The translations under genes were made by a program, and so were the position numbers. A stretch of DNA of 15,389 bases. Source: Microcaldota archaeon. GTDB lineage: Archaea > Micrarchaeota > Micrarchaeia > Anstonellales > Anstonellaceae. Positions within the stretch are counted from its first letter, which is position 1. Every line of letters starts with the position of its first letter. The notes under the pieces were generated by a model that did not search any database, had not been told where the DNA came from, and saw only the letters and a list, made by a program, of their open reading frames with translations. Location of the stretch: NCBI GenBank assembly GCA_021813025.1, contig JAKAME010000033.1, forward strand, positions 1 to 15,389. Reading direction: 5' to 3'. This document shows, one piece after another, positions 1 to 6,245 of the stretch.

Positions 1-10
1 TTTTATTTAT
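1..10 (+). promoter_or_regulatory. TATA box of the winged-helix gene
   Basis: TTTTATTTAT is centred about 25 bases upstream of the ATG at 30, with no purine-rich ribosome binding site between. That spacing fits an archaeal TATA box driving a leaderless transcript. The element touches the window edge, so any BRE upstream is out of view. Confidence 0.5.
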
Positions 11-29
11 TGTATCAGTAGACCGGCCC

Positions 30-710
30 ATGACAGCCGACGACGAAGCGAAAGAAGAGAGCGGCGGCTCGACTGCAGAGAATGAAGAGACTGGCGAGGC
101 GGCTGTAGAGAAGGAAGAGGCTGGCGAAACCGCCCCTTCTGGCGGGGAAGAAACCACCCCCTCAGCGCTGCCTCGTCCCTCAATTTCAAAATCCTCTTCA
201 GAGCGCACCATAGCCACCCGCGGCGTTCCTGCAGGCGAGACTTTGTGGCTTCCGCCCCACGACTCTCCGGCCATCCGCGCGTTCGAGGACAAGAACGAGT
301 CGGCCACCCGCAACGCATGGGGCTTGGCAGAAGTGGTGCAGTTCGTTTTTCCCGCCCGCTACCAGCCGGTCTATCATCAGGTGGCCCTTGCTTTCATGCA
401 GCAGCTTGTTGGGCGCACGAGGATGGAGGGGGCCGAAATAGCAGAATTCGTCTCCTCGCAGAACATTTCCAAGGCAACCTTCTACAACCGCGTGCTGCCC
501 CGCCTGCGAAGAGTCGGGATGATAAAAATCGAGCGCCAAACCGTCGTTGCCGTGGAATCCAAGCGCAAATACAGGCCCATGACCCTTCATTTGTCCAAAA
601 CTTTCGGGAACTATCTGGGAAAAATCGGGGACTCGTGGCTTGCGGCAGTAGATGAGGCAAGAAGCAAATACGACCAGCAGAAGAAGCTGGAAAGCTTTGA
701 CGAGAAATAG
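30..710 (+). CDS. winged-helix DNA-binding protein with acidic N-terminal tail
   Basis: A 226-residue protein not recognised as a named family. Residues 1-48 are Glu/Ala/Gly/Thr-rich and look disordered, with internal near-repeats of an EEAGE type. The C-terminal half is ordered. Around residues 132-170, a segment with EIAEFVSSQNISKATFYNRV followed by VLPRLRRVGMIKIER reads as a recognition helix plus wing of a winged helix-turn-helix. The remainder, to residue 226, is basic and helical. The ATG at 30 is chosen because a TATA-like element sits about 25 bases upstream and no earlier start is visible. The gene is convergent with the next one, with only 8 bases between stops. A role as transcription regulator or chromatin-associated protein is inferred from the fold; the target is unknown. 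The acidic tail could mediate protein contacts or mimic DNA. Confidence 0.75.
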   Translation: MTADDEAKEESGGSTAENEETGEAAVEKEEAGETAPSGGEETTPSALPRPSISKSSSERTIATRGVPAGETLWLPPHDSPAIRAFEDKNESATRNAWGLAEVVQFVFPARYQPVYHQVALAFMQQLVGRTRMEGAEIAEFVSSQNISKATFYNRVLPRLRRVGMIKIERQTVVAVESKRKYRPMTLHLSKTFGNYLGKIGDSWLAAVDEARSKYDQQKKLESFDEK

Positions 711-718
711 CTTTTCAT

Positions 719-1165
719 TCACTTTTCAGCCATCGCCTGCTTGGCGGCGTCCAGCCGCCCAGTGCCGTCGCGGATAAGGCAAAGCATGCGCTTGAGGCCG
801 TCCCTGTCGATATGGCCCTCGATTTGGAGGTACTGGCGCCTGTTGCTGCTGATAAGCGACTTCAAGTGCTTCAGCGATATGTGATGCTCCCGGCCGTACA
901 GCGTGAATGTGAACGGCTCATCGTCCCTGAAATTCATTTCCTCAATCCGCTGGCCCCTGTCCTTCTCCAGCTGCAGCATGGAGGGGACGGTGAAGAACAT
1001 GAGCCACGAAATGCCGGCCGGCCCATTGCCAGCCTTGTCGGTGTTTTTTTCCTCTTTTTTGAAGAGATTGCGCTCTGACCCGGTTTTCCCAAGCTTGTGC
1101 TGCAGCTTTTTGTTGGCCTTGCAGAAGCTGCTCCCGGCGACAAAACTTCCAACCTGAAGAGTCAT
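719..1165 (-). CDS. hypothetical protein, 148 aa, family not recognised
   Basis: I do not recognise this protein. It has a lysine-rich N-terminal half (residues 15-45), a middle segment around WLMFFTVPSMLQLEKDRGQR, and a C-terminal half with alternating beta-like stretches (FTFTLYGREHHISLKHL) and a closing helix. There is no signal peptide or convincing membrane span; the short hydrophobic WLMFFTV is too brief. The ATG at 1165 is preceded by a TATA-like element at 1188-1195, centred about 27 bases upstream, which supports leaderless initiation and this start. It lies 43 bases downstream of the intact KaiC-like gene on the same strand, so it could be co-transcribed with it or independently expressed. 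Third codon positions are GC-rich like the neighbours, which supports real coding. Confidence 0.65.
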   Translation of the reverse strand: MTLQVGSFVAGSSFCKANKKLQHKLGKTGSERNLFKKEEKNTDKAGNGPAGISWLMFFTVPSMLQLEKDRGQRIEEMNFRDDEPFTFTLYGREHHISLKHLKSLISSNRRQYLQIEGHIDRDGLKRMLCLIRDGTGRLDAAKQAMAEK

Positions 1166-1187
1166 GGTATTATGTGATGGTTTGGCG

Positions 1188-1195
1188 TATTTAAA
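1188..1195 (-). promoter_or_regulatory. TATA box of the 148-aa gene
   Basis: On the minus strand this reads TTTAAATA, centred about 27 bases upstream of the ATG at 1165, the classic archaeal box A distance for a leaderless transcript. It overlaps by two bases the stem of the inverted repeat at 1194-1219. Confidence 0.55.
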
Positions 1196-1219
1196 GGATT
1201 CGGCAAAATCAGAATCCTT
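1194..1219 (-). terminator. 8-bp inverted repeat spanning the kaiC-like stop codon
   Basis: AAGGATTC (1194-1201) and GAATCCTT (1212-1219) are perfect complements around a 10-base loop. The loop contains the TGA stop of the KaiC-like gene (1209-1211). In minus-strand RNA the hairpin is followed by CCTTTAAA, a short T/A run. It may be a terminator or processing site between the two minus-strand genes, or an operator abutting the downstream TATA box. The pairing is visible; the function is inferred. Confidence 0.4.
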
Positions 1220-2000
1220 CCCTCGTGCCGAACTCCTCGAAAATGTCCTCGCCCTGATAAACCTTCATCCCGATTCCGGGCAAGAATTCGAACGGGCAAA
1301 TCTTCTGCGAGTGGTTGGTGCCCCTCATCTTGAGTATTTCCACCGCGCGGAAGCGCACGTTGCGCTGGCGGGGGTGGTGCAAAATCAGCACTCCGTCGGC
1401 CAGGTAGTCCATACCTTCCGAGCTGCGGTCGCCGCTGGACGCAGCCTCGCCCGAAAGCAGGGTGGTGCAGCCCCACTTGTGCACAAGCTCGAACAGGCTG
1501 CGCTGCGCCTCGCGCGCGGCATAGGGGGTGTCGAACAGCACGACGTAGGAGGAGAGCGAATCAATGGCTATGCGCTGCGCCCCTGTCTCATTAATAGTGT
1601 CCCAAATAAGCCCGCCGCCCTCTTCCGCAAGCCTCCTCACCTCGTGGGGCTTGTAGGTGACGACAGACACTGCGCCCTCCTTCTCAAGCTGGGCCAAATC
1701 CCAGCCAAAAGACAGCGAATGGCGCAGGATGGAGTCCTTGGCCTCGTCAAACGAGAGGAACACGCCGCTCTCGCCGTGCTCCAGCGCCCCGTTCACCAGA
1801 AACTGCGTGAGAAGCGTGGTCTTGCCGGAGCCCGGCTCGCCGAGGCAGAGCATGGTGGAGCCTTTCTCGAATCCGCCCCCGCACAGCTCGTCTAGGCCCG
1901 GAACGCCGCTGGGCACGCGCGGGGCCACCGTCACTGGGATTGAGGAAGGCGGCTCGCCGGGCATTGGGCTGGATTTCGATGCAGAGGGGGTTTTGGCCAT
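1209..2000 (-). CDS. KaiC-like RecA-superfamily ATPase with intact Walker motifs
   Basis: A single-domain KaiC-type ATPase of 263 residues. After a Pro/Ser-rich tail (residues 1-28) come the family entry motif SGVPGLDELCGGGF (31-44), the Walker A loop GEPGSGKT (54-61), the FLSFDEA segment (81-87) carrying acidic residues where KaiC has catalytic glutamates, FGWDL (98-102), and Walker B RIAID (143-147). The core matches one KaiC domain; circadian KaiC has two in tandem. Archaeal single-domain KaiC-like proteins are ATP-binding signalling or regulatory ATPases; no specific substrate can be named here. It is divergent from a second KaiC-like gene with degenerate motifs, separated by 47 bases that hold one shared TATA-like element. 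The ATG at 2000 fits that element at about 26 bases. Confidence 0.9.
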   Translation of the reverse strand: MAKTPSASKSSPMPGEPPSSIPVTVAPRVPSGVPGLDELCGGGFEKGSTMLCLGEPGSGKTTLLTQFLVNGALEHGESGVFLSFDEAKDSILRHSLSFGWDLAQLEKEGAVSVVTYKPHEVRRLAEEGGGLIWDTINETGAQRIAIDSLSSYVVLFDTPYAAREAQRSLFELVHKWGCTTLLSGEAASSGDRSSEGMDYLADGVLILHHPRQRNVRFRAVEILKMRGTNHSQKICPFEFLPGIGMKVYQGEDIFEEFGTREGF

Positions 2001-2020
2001 ACCCTCCCCACCCCCTCAAG

Positions 2021-2031
2021 CCTTAAAAAAA
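2021..2031. promoter_or_regulatory. single AT element shared by two divergent KaiC-like genes
   Basis: CCTTAAAAAAA is the only AT-rich element in the 47-bp GC-rich spacer between the divergent starts. It lies about 26 bases upstream of the minus-strand ATG at 2000. It lies about 22 and 28 bases upstream of the plus-strand ATGs at 2048 and 2054. Both distances fit archaeal leaderless promoters, so one TATA element may serve both directions. Confidence 0.5.
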
Positions 2032-2047
2032 CTCCCCGGCCTGCCAT

Positions 2048-2926
2048 ATGCTTATGGCGAGCGCCCGCACCCCACCCTCTTACTCATCCGCCGCCCCCGA
2101 CCGCCAGCCCTCTTACTCCGCAGCCGGCTCCCCGGCCCGTTCCTCTTCTCCTTCCTCCTCAGGCCGGGCCCCCTCCTACTCCGACGCCCCCGTTCGTCCA
2201 TCCTCCTCATCCTCCGGAGCCCCCCCTCCTTCCAACGGCCGCATGCACACCGGCGTGCCCGGTCTTGACCAGCTCCTCGGCGGAGGCCTGCCTGCGCGCT
2301 CCAACCTCCTTCTTTACGGCGAGCCCCTCTGCGGCAAGAAAATCATGGCCATGCAGTACATCTATCAGGGGCTTGTCGAGGAGACGCCGGGCATATTCGT
2401 TCTCACCGACTTTGGCTACCTCGACTGGAGGGCCAAGATGGCGGCCCTTGGCATGGACCTCGCGCCATTCGAGCAGAGCGGGCTTGTGCAGGTGATTGAC
2501 TGCTACTCCCGCCAGCTCGAGCCCGCGCTTCAGGACGCCGGCGTGGTGAGCTATGCAGCCAGCCCGGCAGCCCTCTCCTCGATTTCGATGCACATCGCGC
2601 GCGTGCAGGACGAGCTGGTGAAATCATTCCCAAGCCACCGCCTCGCCTTCCACTCGCTCTCCTCCCTTCTCAAGGAAACCGACTCTCCAACCGCTTTTAG
2701 GTTCATGCAGTTCGTGGTGGGCAAGTTCCGCCGCGAGGGCGCGACTGCCATGTATCTGATGGAGAAGGGGATGCATGACGAGAAGGACGTGAAGATGGTG
2801 GAGCATCTGATGGACGGCGTGATTGAATTCGATGCAGGCAAGCTGCGCATCAAGGGGATGGGCATGGCCGCTGACACGTGGTATCACTATTACATCGGCG
2901 ACCAGGGCTTGATGATTAGAATCTAG
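2048..2926 (+). CDS. KaiC-like protein with degenerate Walker A and B motifs
   Basis: A 292-residue KaiC-like domain protein, probably not a working ATPase. Residues 1-65 are low-complexity Ser/Pro/Ala with PSYS three times (10-13, 21-24, 42-45). The KaiC entry motif TGVPGLDQLLGGGL (68-81) is intact. The P-loop reads GEPLCGKK (91-98): the lysine remains but the Ser/Thr that binds magnesium is lysine. The Walker B position reads RLAFH, with His202 in place of the usual aspartate. Nucleotide binding is therefore doubtful and hydrolysis unlikely. Being paired with an intact paralogue suggests a regulatory or structural partner, possibly in a mixed ring; this is inference. The start may be ATG 2054 (MASARTPP), which lies 28 bases from the TATA element. 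The last 8 codons and stop are repeated directly downstream. Confidence 0.85.
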   Translation: MLMASARTPPSYSSAAPDRQPSYSAAGSPARSSSPSSSGRAPSYSDAPVRPSSSSSGAPPPSNGRMHTGVPGLDQLLGGGLPARSNLLLYGEPLCGKKIMAMQYIYQGLVEETPGIFVLTDFGYLDWRAKMAALGMDLAPFEQSGLVQVIDCYSRQLEPALQDAGVVSYAASPAALSSISMHIARVQDELVKSFPSHRLAFHSLSSLLKETDSPTAFRFMQFVVGKFRREGATAMYLMEKGMHDEKDVKMVEHLMDGVIEFDAGKLRIKGMGMAADTWYHYYIGDQGLMIRI

Positions 2927-2956
2927 CCGGACCAGGGGCTGATGATTAGGATATAG
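2900..2956 (+). repeat. tandem copy of the kaiC-like gene's last eight codons plus stop
   Basis: The 27 bases 2900-2926 (encoding DQGLMIRI and TAG) recur at 2930-2956 with a 30-base period. 23 of 27 bases match. The four differences are GGC/GGG, TTG/CTG, AGA/AGG and ATC/ATA, all synonymous, and the TAG is kept. The copy is in the same frame as the gene, one proline codon after the first stop. Confidence 0.85.
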
Positions 2957-3000
2957 AATAAAGGCCTTCTTGCTCTTTTCCCCCGCGCACTTCTTTTCCC

Positions 3001-3714
3001 CTACCACGCCTCCTTGTGTATCCTCTCTTTTGCCACGCCCGCCCCTTCCAGCATCTGCTGCATGGAGTCATTGAACGCCTTTGGCCCGCAGAAATAGAAG
3101 TGCGCGCGCGCAAAATCCACGCCATGCCGCTTGAGCATCTCGGCGCTGATTCTCCCGCACTCGCCGTTCCATCCTTCGGGCGCCGGGTCGCAGGTGATGG
3201 TGTGGACGAACTTGAAATTCGGATGGCTGGCCTGCAGCGCTTCCAGCAGGGGAATGAACGGCGCCCGGTGCAGCTCGCGGTTGGAGTAGAACAGGTGCAA
3301 AGGCCGCGCGTCTTTCTTCTGCGTCAATTCCTCGCACATGCAAAGAAGAGGAGTAATCCCTATGCCTGCCGCCAAAAGCACGATCGGGGCATTGTTTTCC
3401 GCCAAGGTGAAAAATCCGTAAGGCCCCGAAATCTCAATCCTGTCCCCTTTCTTTTTCTCAAACAGCGCGTGGGTGAAATTTCCGTGCAATTTGATTCCAA
3501 ACGAAAGGCTGTCCGGCCTGTATGCGCGCGCGGCAGAATACGAGCGCATGGAAGGCTTGAGGCCCGGCACGTCGGTTATGCGCAGCATGAAGAACTGCCC
3601 GGCCTTGAATTGAGGCACTGGCTGCCCGTCGGCCGGAGTGAACACGAGCGAGCGCACTTCGTCAGTTTCCTGAATTATTTCGCTCAGAGCATATGGGCGG
3701 TAGGGGGCGGGCAT
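3001..3714 (-). CDS. FAD/NAD(P)-binding oxidoreductase (ferredoxin-NADP reductase fold)
   Basis: A 237-residue stand-alone flavin reductase of the FNR superfamily, predicted cytosolic, moving electrons between NAD(P)H and an acceptor through FAD. Visible motifs: RSYS (57-60), the FAD-binding RxYS signature; GPYG (97-100) at the end of the flavin barrel; AGIGITP (116-122), the pyridine-nucleotide loop; FYFCGP near residue 205; and a C-terminal EAW, an aromatic end typical of the family. There is no 2Fe-2S ferredoxin domain and no N-terminal globin, so the partner is separate and unknown. Start ATG 3714 is supported by a GGTGAT site at 3720-3725 with a 5-base spacer. The gene is divergent from the ATP synthase operon and has an unusual tandem-repeat leader. 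The electron acceptor cannot be told from sequence. Confidence 0.88.
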   Translation of the reverse strand: MPAPYRPYALSEIIQETDEVRSLVFTPADGQPVPQFKAGQFFMLRITDVPGLKPSMRSYSAARAYRPDSLSFGIKLHGNFTHALFEKKKGDRIEISGPYGFFTLAENNAPIVLLAAGIGITPLLCMCEELTQKKDARPLHLFYSNRELHRAPFIPLLEALQASHPNFKFVHTITCDPAPEGWNGECGRISAEMLKRHGVDFARAHFYFCGPKAFNDSMQQMLEGAGVAKERIHKEAW

Positions 3715-3717
3715 GAA

Positions 3718-3760
3718 AAATCACCGATGCATGGGGATAAATCACCGATAAGCGGGGATA
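3718..3760 (-). repeat. 21-bp tandem duplication carrying the Shine-Dalgarno site
   Basis: Bases 3718-3739 and 3739-3760 match at 18 of 22 positions with a 21-base period, in the leader of the oxidoreductase gene. Each copy contains, on the minus strand, TATCCCC followed by GGTGAT. The proximal GGTGAT (3720-3725) serves the gene. The distal one (3741-3746) lies 8 bases upstream of a three-codon ORF (ATG at 3732-3730, stop TGA at 3723-3721) whose stop lies inside the proximal ribosome binding site. Confidence 0.7.
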
Positions 3761-3773
3761 GAAGCAGTCAGGC

Positions 3774-3787
3774 TATTATATTAATTC
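3774..3787 (-). promoter_or_regulatory. TATA-like promoter of the oxidoreductase gene
   Basis: On the minus strand an AATTAATATAATAG stretch is the strongest TATA candidate upstream of the gene. Transcription would start near 3754, giving a leader of about 40 bases that contains the tandem repeat and ribosome binding site. A second AT element (TTATTTAG region, 3789-3796) lies just upstream. Confidence 0.45.
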
Positions 3788-3865
3788 CTAAATAAGGCCG
3801 AAAACCAAATCCAGCCCGAAAATTCTCCCTCCTCTGTCTTTGCGCCGAGCGTGGTTAAAAGCAGG

Positions 3866-3873
3866 TTTATATA
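3866..3873 (+). promoter_or_regulatory. TATA box of the ATP synthase operon
   Basis: TTTATATA is a textbook archaeal box A, preceded by a purine-rich stretch (TTAAAAGCAGG) that could be the BRE. Start of transcription would fall near 3895, giving a leader of about 50 bases before atpH. Confidence 0.7.
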
Positions 3874-3907
3874 GATTGCCGTCGATTGGAAAACCAGAAT
3901 CAAACGA

Positions 3908-3928
3908 ATCGGCCTTAGCTTGGCCGAT
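3908..3928 (+). promoter_or_regulatory. perfect inverted repeat in the ATP synthase operon leader
   Basis: ATCGGCC (3908-3914) and GGCCGAT (3922-3928) form a perfect 7-bp stem around a 7-base loop. It lies between the predicted transcription start and the atpH ribosome binding site. It could be an operator for a dimeric repressor or an RNA hairpin. Function is inferred. Confidence 0.5.
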
Positions 3929-3943
3929 AGTGGGCGGTGTTCG

Positions 3944-4276
3944 ATGGAGACTCACTCTTCCCATGCTTCTTCTGACGACTTCCTGCGCGAGGTTTCAGCC
4001 GTGTCCTCAGCCGAGGCGCGCGCGGCCAAGCGCATGTCCGACGCTCAGGCAGAGGCCCAGAATGTGAAGGCCAAGGCTCAGGCAGAAGCAGCGGCCATTT
4101 CGGCCGCAGCGTCTGAAAAGGCCGTGGCGGAAAAGAACCGCATAATCACCGAGCGGCGCCACCAGACTGAGGTGCGCATCGGCACCCTGCTCAACAAGGC
4201 CGGGCAGAAAGCGCAGGATTTGCTGGGCCGCCGCCTCAAGGACGCGCAGGTGCGCGAAATAGCCGAGAAAATCTGA
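3944..4276 (+). CDS. atpH: A-type ATP synthase subunit H (peripheral stalk)
   Basis: A 110-residue subunit H, which pairs with subunit E as a long coiled coil to form the peripheral stalks holding the catalytic head to the membrane subunit I. The protein is almost wholly helical and rich in Ala, Glu, Lys and Gln, with right-handed coiled-coil-like repeats (AEAQNVKAKAQAEAAAI), and ends in RRLKDAQVREIAEKI, typical of the family. ATG 3944 (METHSS) is preferred over an upstream in-frame TTG at 3920, because GCGGTG sits just before it and the TTG lies within the leader hairpin. It is the first gene of the operon, 12 bases before atpI. Length is normal for the family. Confidence 0.85.
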   Translation: METHSSHASSDDFLREVSAVSSAEARAAKRMSDAQAEAQNVKAKAQAEAAAISAAASEKAVAEKNRIITERRHQTEVRIGTLLNKAGQKAQDLLGRRLKDAQVREIAEKI

Positions 4277-4288
4277 AAGGTATCGCCT

Positions 4289-6178
4289 ATGCTCAAGCCA
4301 GTTCCTTTGCAGAAGATTTACCTGATTGGAGTGCGCAGCGTGCAGGCGCAAGCGCTGCGGCTTTGGCAGAAGCTTGGCGTGGTGCACATCAGCCAGATAC
4401 CGGCCGGCCAGTCGGGCCTGCAGGAGGGCCAGCCTCTTCCTGATTATGCCGAAGTGTCTGCCCAGCTTGTGCGCCTGCGCGCCATGCTCTCGCAGTTGCC
4501 GAAAATCGAGGGCGAGGCTCCGGCCCTCACCAAGCCTCTGTTGGAGGCCGCGCGCTCGATTTCAATAGAGGATGACTTGCGCCAGCTTCAGGCAGAGGAG
4601 GAGGAAATACGCAAGCAGCTTGGAACCAGGCGCGAGCGCGAAAGGCAGCTGCAGCGCATAGAGAGCATTCCCTTCAAGCCAGCCTCGCTCACCCCCCATC
4701 TTGCCTACTCTCTTGTTTCCGCGCCTGCCAAGCAGGCAGGGGCAGCTCTCACCCGCATCCGCCGCCACCTCAAGCACGTCCAGCTGGCCACATTCAGCGA
4801 CGGCATCGACCCGTCGCGCACCCTCATCCTCATGGCCGCGCCCGCAGGCGCGGACGCAGGCGCGGCGCTGGAAGGCTGCGAGCGCGTCGCATGGCCTTCC
4901 ACTCTGTCAGTCACTCCAAAAGTCGCCCTTCTCTCGGCACGCGGCGAGTCCGAGGCTCTCTCCGAGCATCTGCATGCAATCGAGCGCAGGCGCAGGGAGC
5001 TTTCTGCCCAATACTACCCGTTGTGCAGGCAGCTTGAGCAGGCACTCTCGATTTCCGCAGACCTAAGCCGCGTCTCCTCATCCTACATGCGCCAGTCAGA
5101 CTCCTGCTTCTTCAGCCAGGGCTGGATACACCCGCGCCAGCTCCTGCGTTTGCAGTCAGAAACAGAAAAAGCGTTCGGGCGGCAGGTGATGGTGCGCCTT
5201 GTGCCCGAAGAGTCGCACCATGGGGCAGGCAGGCCCACCCTGCTGGAAAACCCCAAGATAGCCGCGCCCTCGCAATTCCTTGTCGAGTTCCTCTCGCTTC
5301 CCCGCGCCGACGAAATAGACCCCACCATGATTACCTTTTTCACCATCCCCATCCTCTACGGCCTCATTGTAGGCGACGCCGGCTATGCCGTGCTGAGCTT
5401 CCTGCTCGCAGCCCTCATGCGCGCCAAATCAAAAGCAGGCTCCATGCTTTCCAATTTCGCTGGCCTGTGGATGATTGGCGCGGTGCCCTCATTTATTTTC
5501 GGAGTGCTTTTCGACGAATACTTTGGCTACAGCCACGCCGCCCTCATCGGCAGCCATCTCTACGAGGGGGTGGTGCACCGCGTGGAGGACGTGCAGGGCC
5601 TTCTGCTGCTCACCATCATCGTGGGCTGGATTCACGTCGCGCTGGGCTTTTTGCTTGGCGCCGCCAACGAGTGGGGGCACAACAAAAAGCACGCGCTTGC
5701 CAAGCTGTCGTGGCTTCCAATCCAGATTGGCGGCACAATCGCTGTAATGGCCTTCCTGCTCAACGCAGTGCCGGTGGAAATGGGAATTGGCGGCGTCGGG
5801 CTTCTTGCTGCCGGCGCGCTCGCGCTGGCATGGGCCGAGGGGCCGCTTGGGCTTGTGGAAATTCCCGGCCTTGCCTCCAACATCATGTCATATGCCCGTA
5901 TCGCGGCAGTGGGCGTGGCCGGCGTCATACTGGCCGAGGCCATCAACACCCTCATCTCGCCCAACCCCAAGCTGCTTGACAGCCCTGCCGGCATCCTGAT
6001 GTTCATCCTCATCGCCATCGCCTATGCGCTGGCGCATGCGTTCAACACGTTCGTCGCAATGTTCGAGGGCATCATCCACGGGGCCCGTCTCAACGTGGTG
6101 GAATTCTTCGGCAAGTTCTTCCACGGCGGCGGCGTGCCCTTCGTGCCCCTGAGCGAGAAGACAAGGGTGGGAATGTAA
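4289..6178 (+). CDS. atpI: A-type ATP synthase subunit I (membrane stator, a-subunit equivalent)
   Basis: The 629-residue stator subunit that forms the ion half-channels against the rotor ring; homologous to V-ATPase subunit a. Residues 1 to about 340 form the cytoplasmic arm that binds the peripheral stalks, with a Glu/Arg-rich coiled coil near residues 95-125. From about 345 onward there are roughly seven to eight hydrophobic spans, beginning with ITFFTIPILYGLIVGDAGY. The segment NIMSYARIAAVGVAG contains Arg537, in the place of the essential arginine that faces the rotor carboxylate. The C-terminal HGARLNVVEFFGKFFHGGG is a family signature. A weak AAAGGT site precedes the ATG. The gene ends with two consecutive stops (TAA TAG). 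It is followed by a 101-base AT-rich gap with repeats before atpK. Confidence 0.95.
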   Translation: MLKPVPLQKIYLIGVRSVQAQALRLWQKLGVVHISQIPAGQSGLQEGQPLPDYAEVSAQLVRLRAMLSQLPKIEGEAPALTKPLLEAARSISIEDDLRQLQAEEEEIRKQLGTRRERERQLQRIESIPFKPASLTPHLAYSLVSAPAKQAGAALTRIRRHLKHVQLATFSDGIDPSRTLILMAAPAGADAGAALEGCERVAWPSTLSVTPKVALLSARGESEALSEHLHAIERRRRELSAQYYPLCRQLEQALSISADLSRVSSSYMRQSDSCFFSQGWIHPRQLLRLQSETEKAFGRQVMVRLVPEESHHGAGRPTLLENPKIAAPSQFLVEFLSLPRADEIDPTMITFFTIPILYGLIVGDAGYAVLSFLLAALMRAKSKAGSMLSNFAGLWMIGAVPSFIFGVLFDEYFGYSHAALIGSHLYEGVVHRVEDVQGLLLLTIIVGWIHVALGFLLGAANEWGHNKKHALAKLSWLPIQIGGTIAVMAFLLNAVPVEMGIGGVGLLAAGALALAWAEGPLGLVEIPGLASNIMSYARIAAVGVAGVILAEAINTLISPNPKLLDSPAGILMFILIAIAYALAHAFNTFVAMFEGIIHGARLNVVEFFGKFFHGGGVPFVPLSEKTRVGM

Positions 6179-6185
6179 TAGAAAA

Positions 6186-6240
6186 ATGCGAAAAAATATT
6201 CATGCGAAAAAATCATGCGTCATAAAAAATCATGAGTCAT
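6186..6240 (+). repeat. A-rich 17-bp tandem repeats between atpI and atpK
   Basis: AAAAAATCATGCGTCAT (6207-6223) is followed immediately by AAAAAATCATGAGTCAT (6224-6240), differing at one base. A further ATGCGAAAAAAT word occurs at 6186-6197 and 6202-6213. This is the most AT-rich stretch inside the operon. It may hold an internal promoter or a binding site raising atpK expression, since the ring needs about ten copies of K per enzyme. The role is inferred. Confidence 0.6.
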
Positions 6241-6245
6241 ACTAA

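Noticed and set aside
2924..2926. TAG read as pyrrolysine, joining the gene to its in-frame tail copy
   Set aside because: TAG ends at least five other clear genes here (the winged-helix gene, oxidoreductase, atpC, atpA, atpD), so it is an ordinary stop. No pyrrolysine gene is in view. Low-level readthrough is kept as a finding, not a recoded residue.
3920..3943. Upstream TTG start for atpH, adding eight residues
   Set aside because: The added residues do not look like the family, the TTG lies in the leader hairpin, and GCGGTG sits correctly for ATG 3944.
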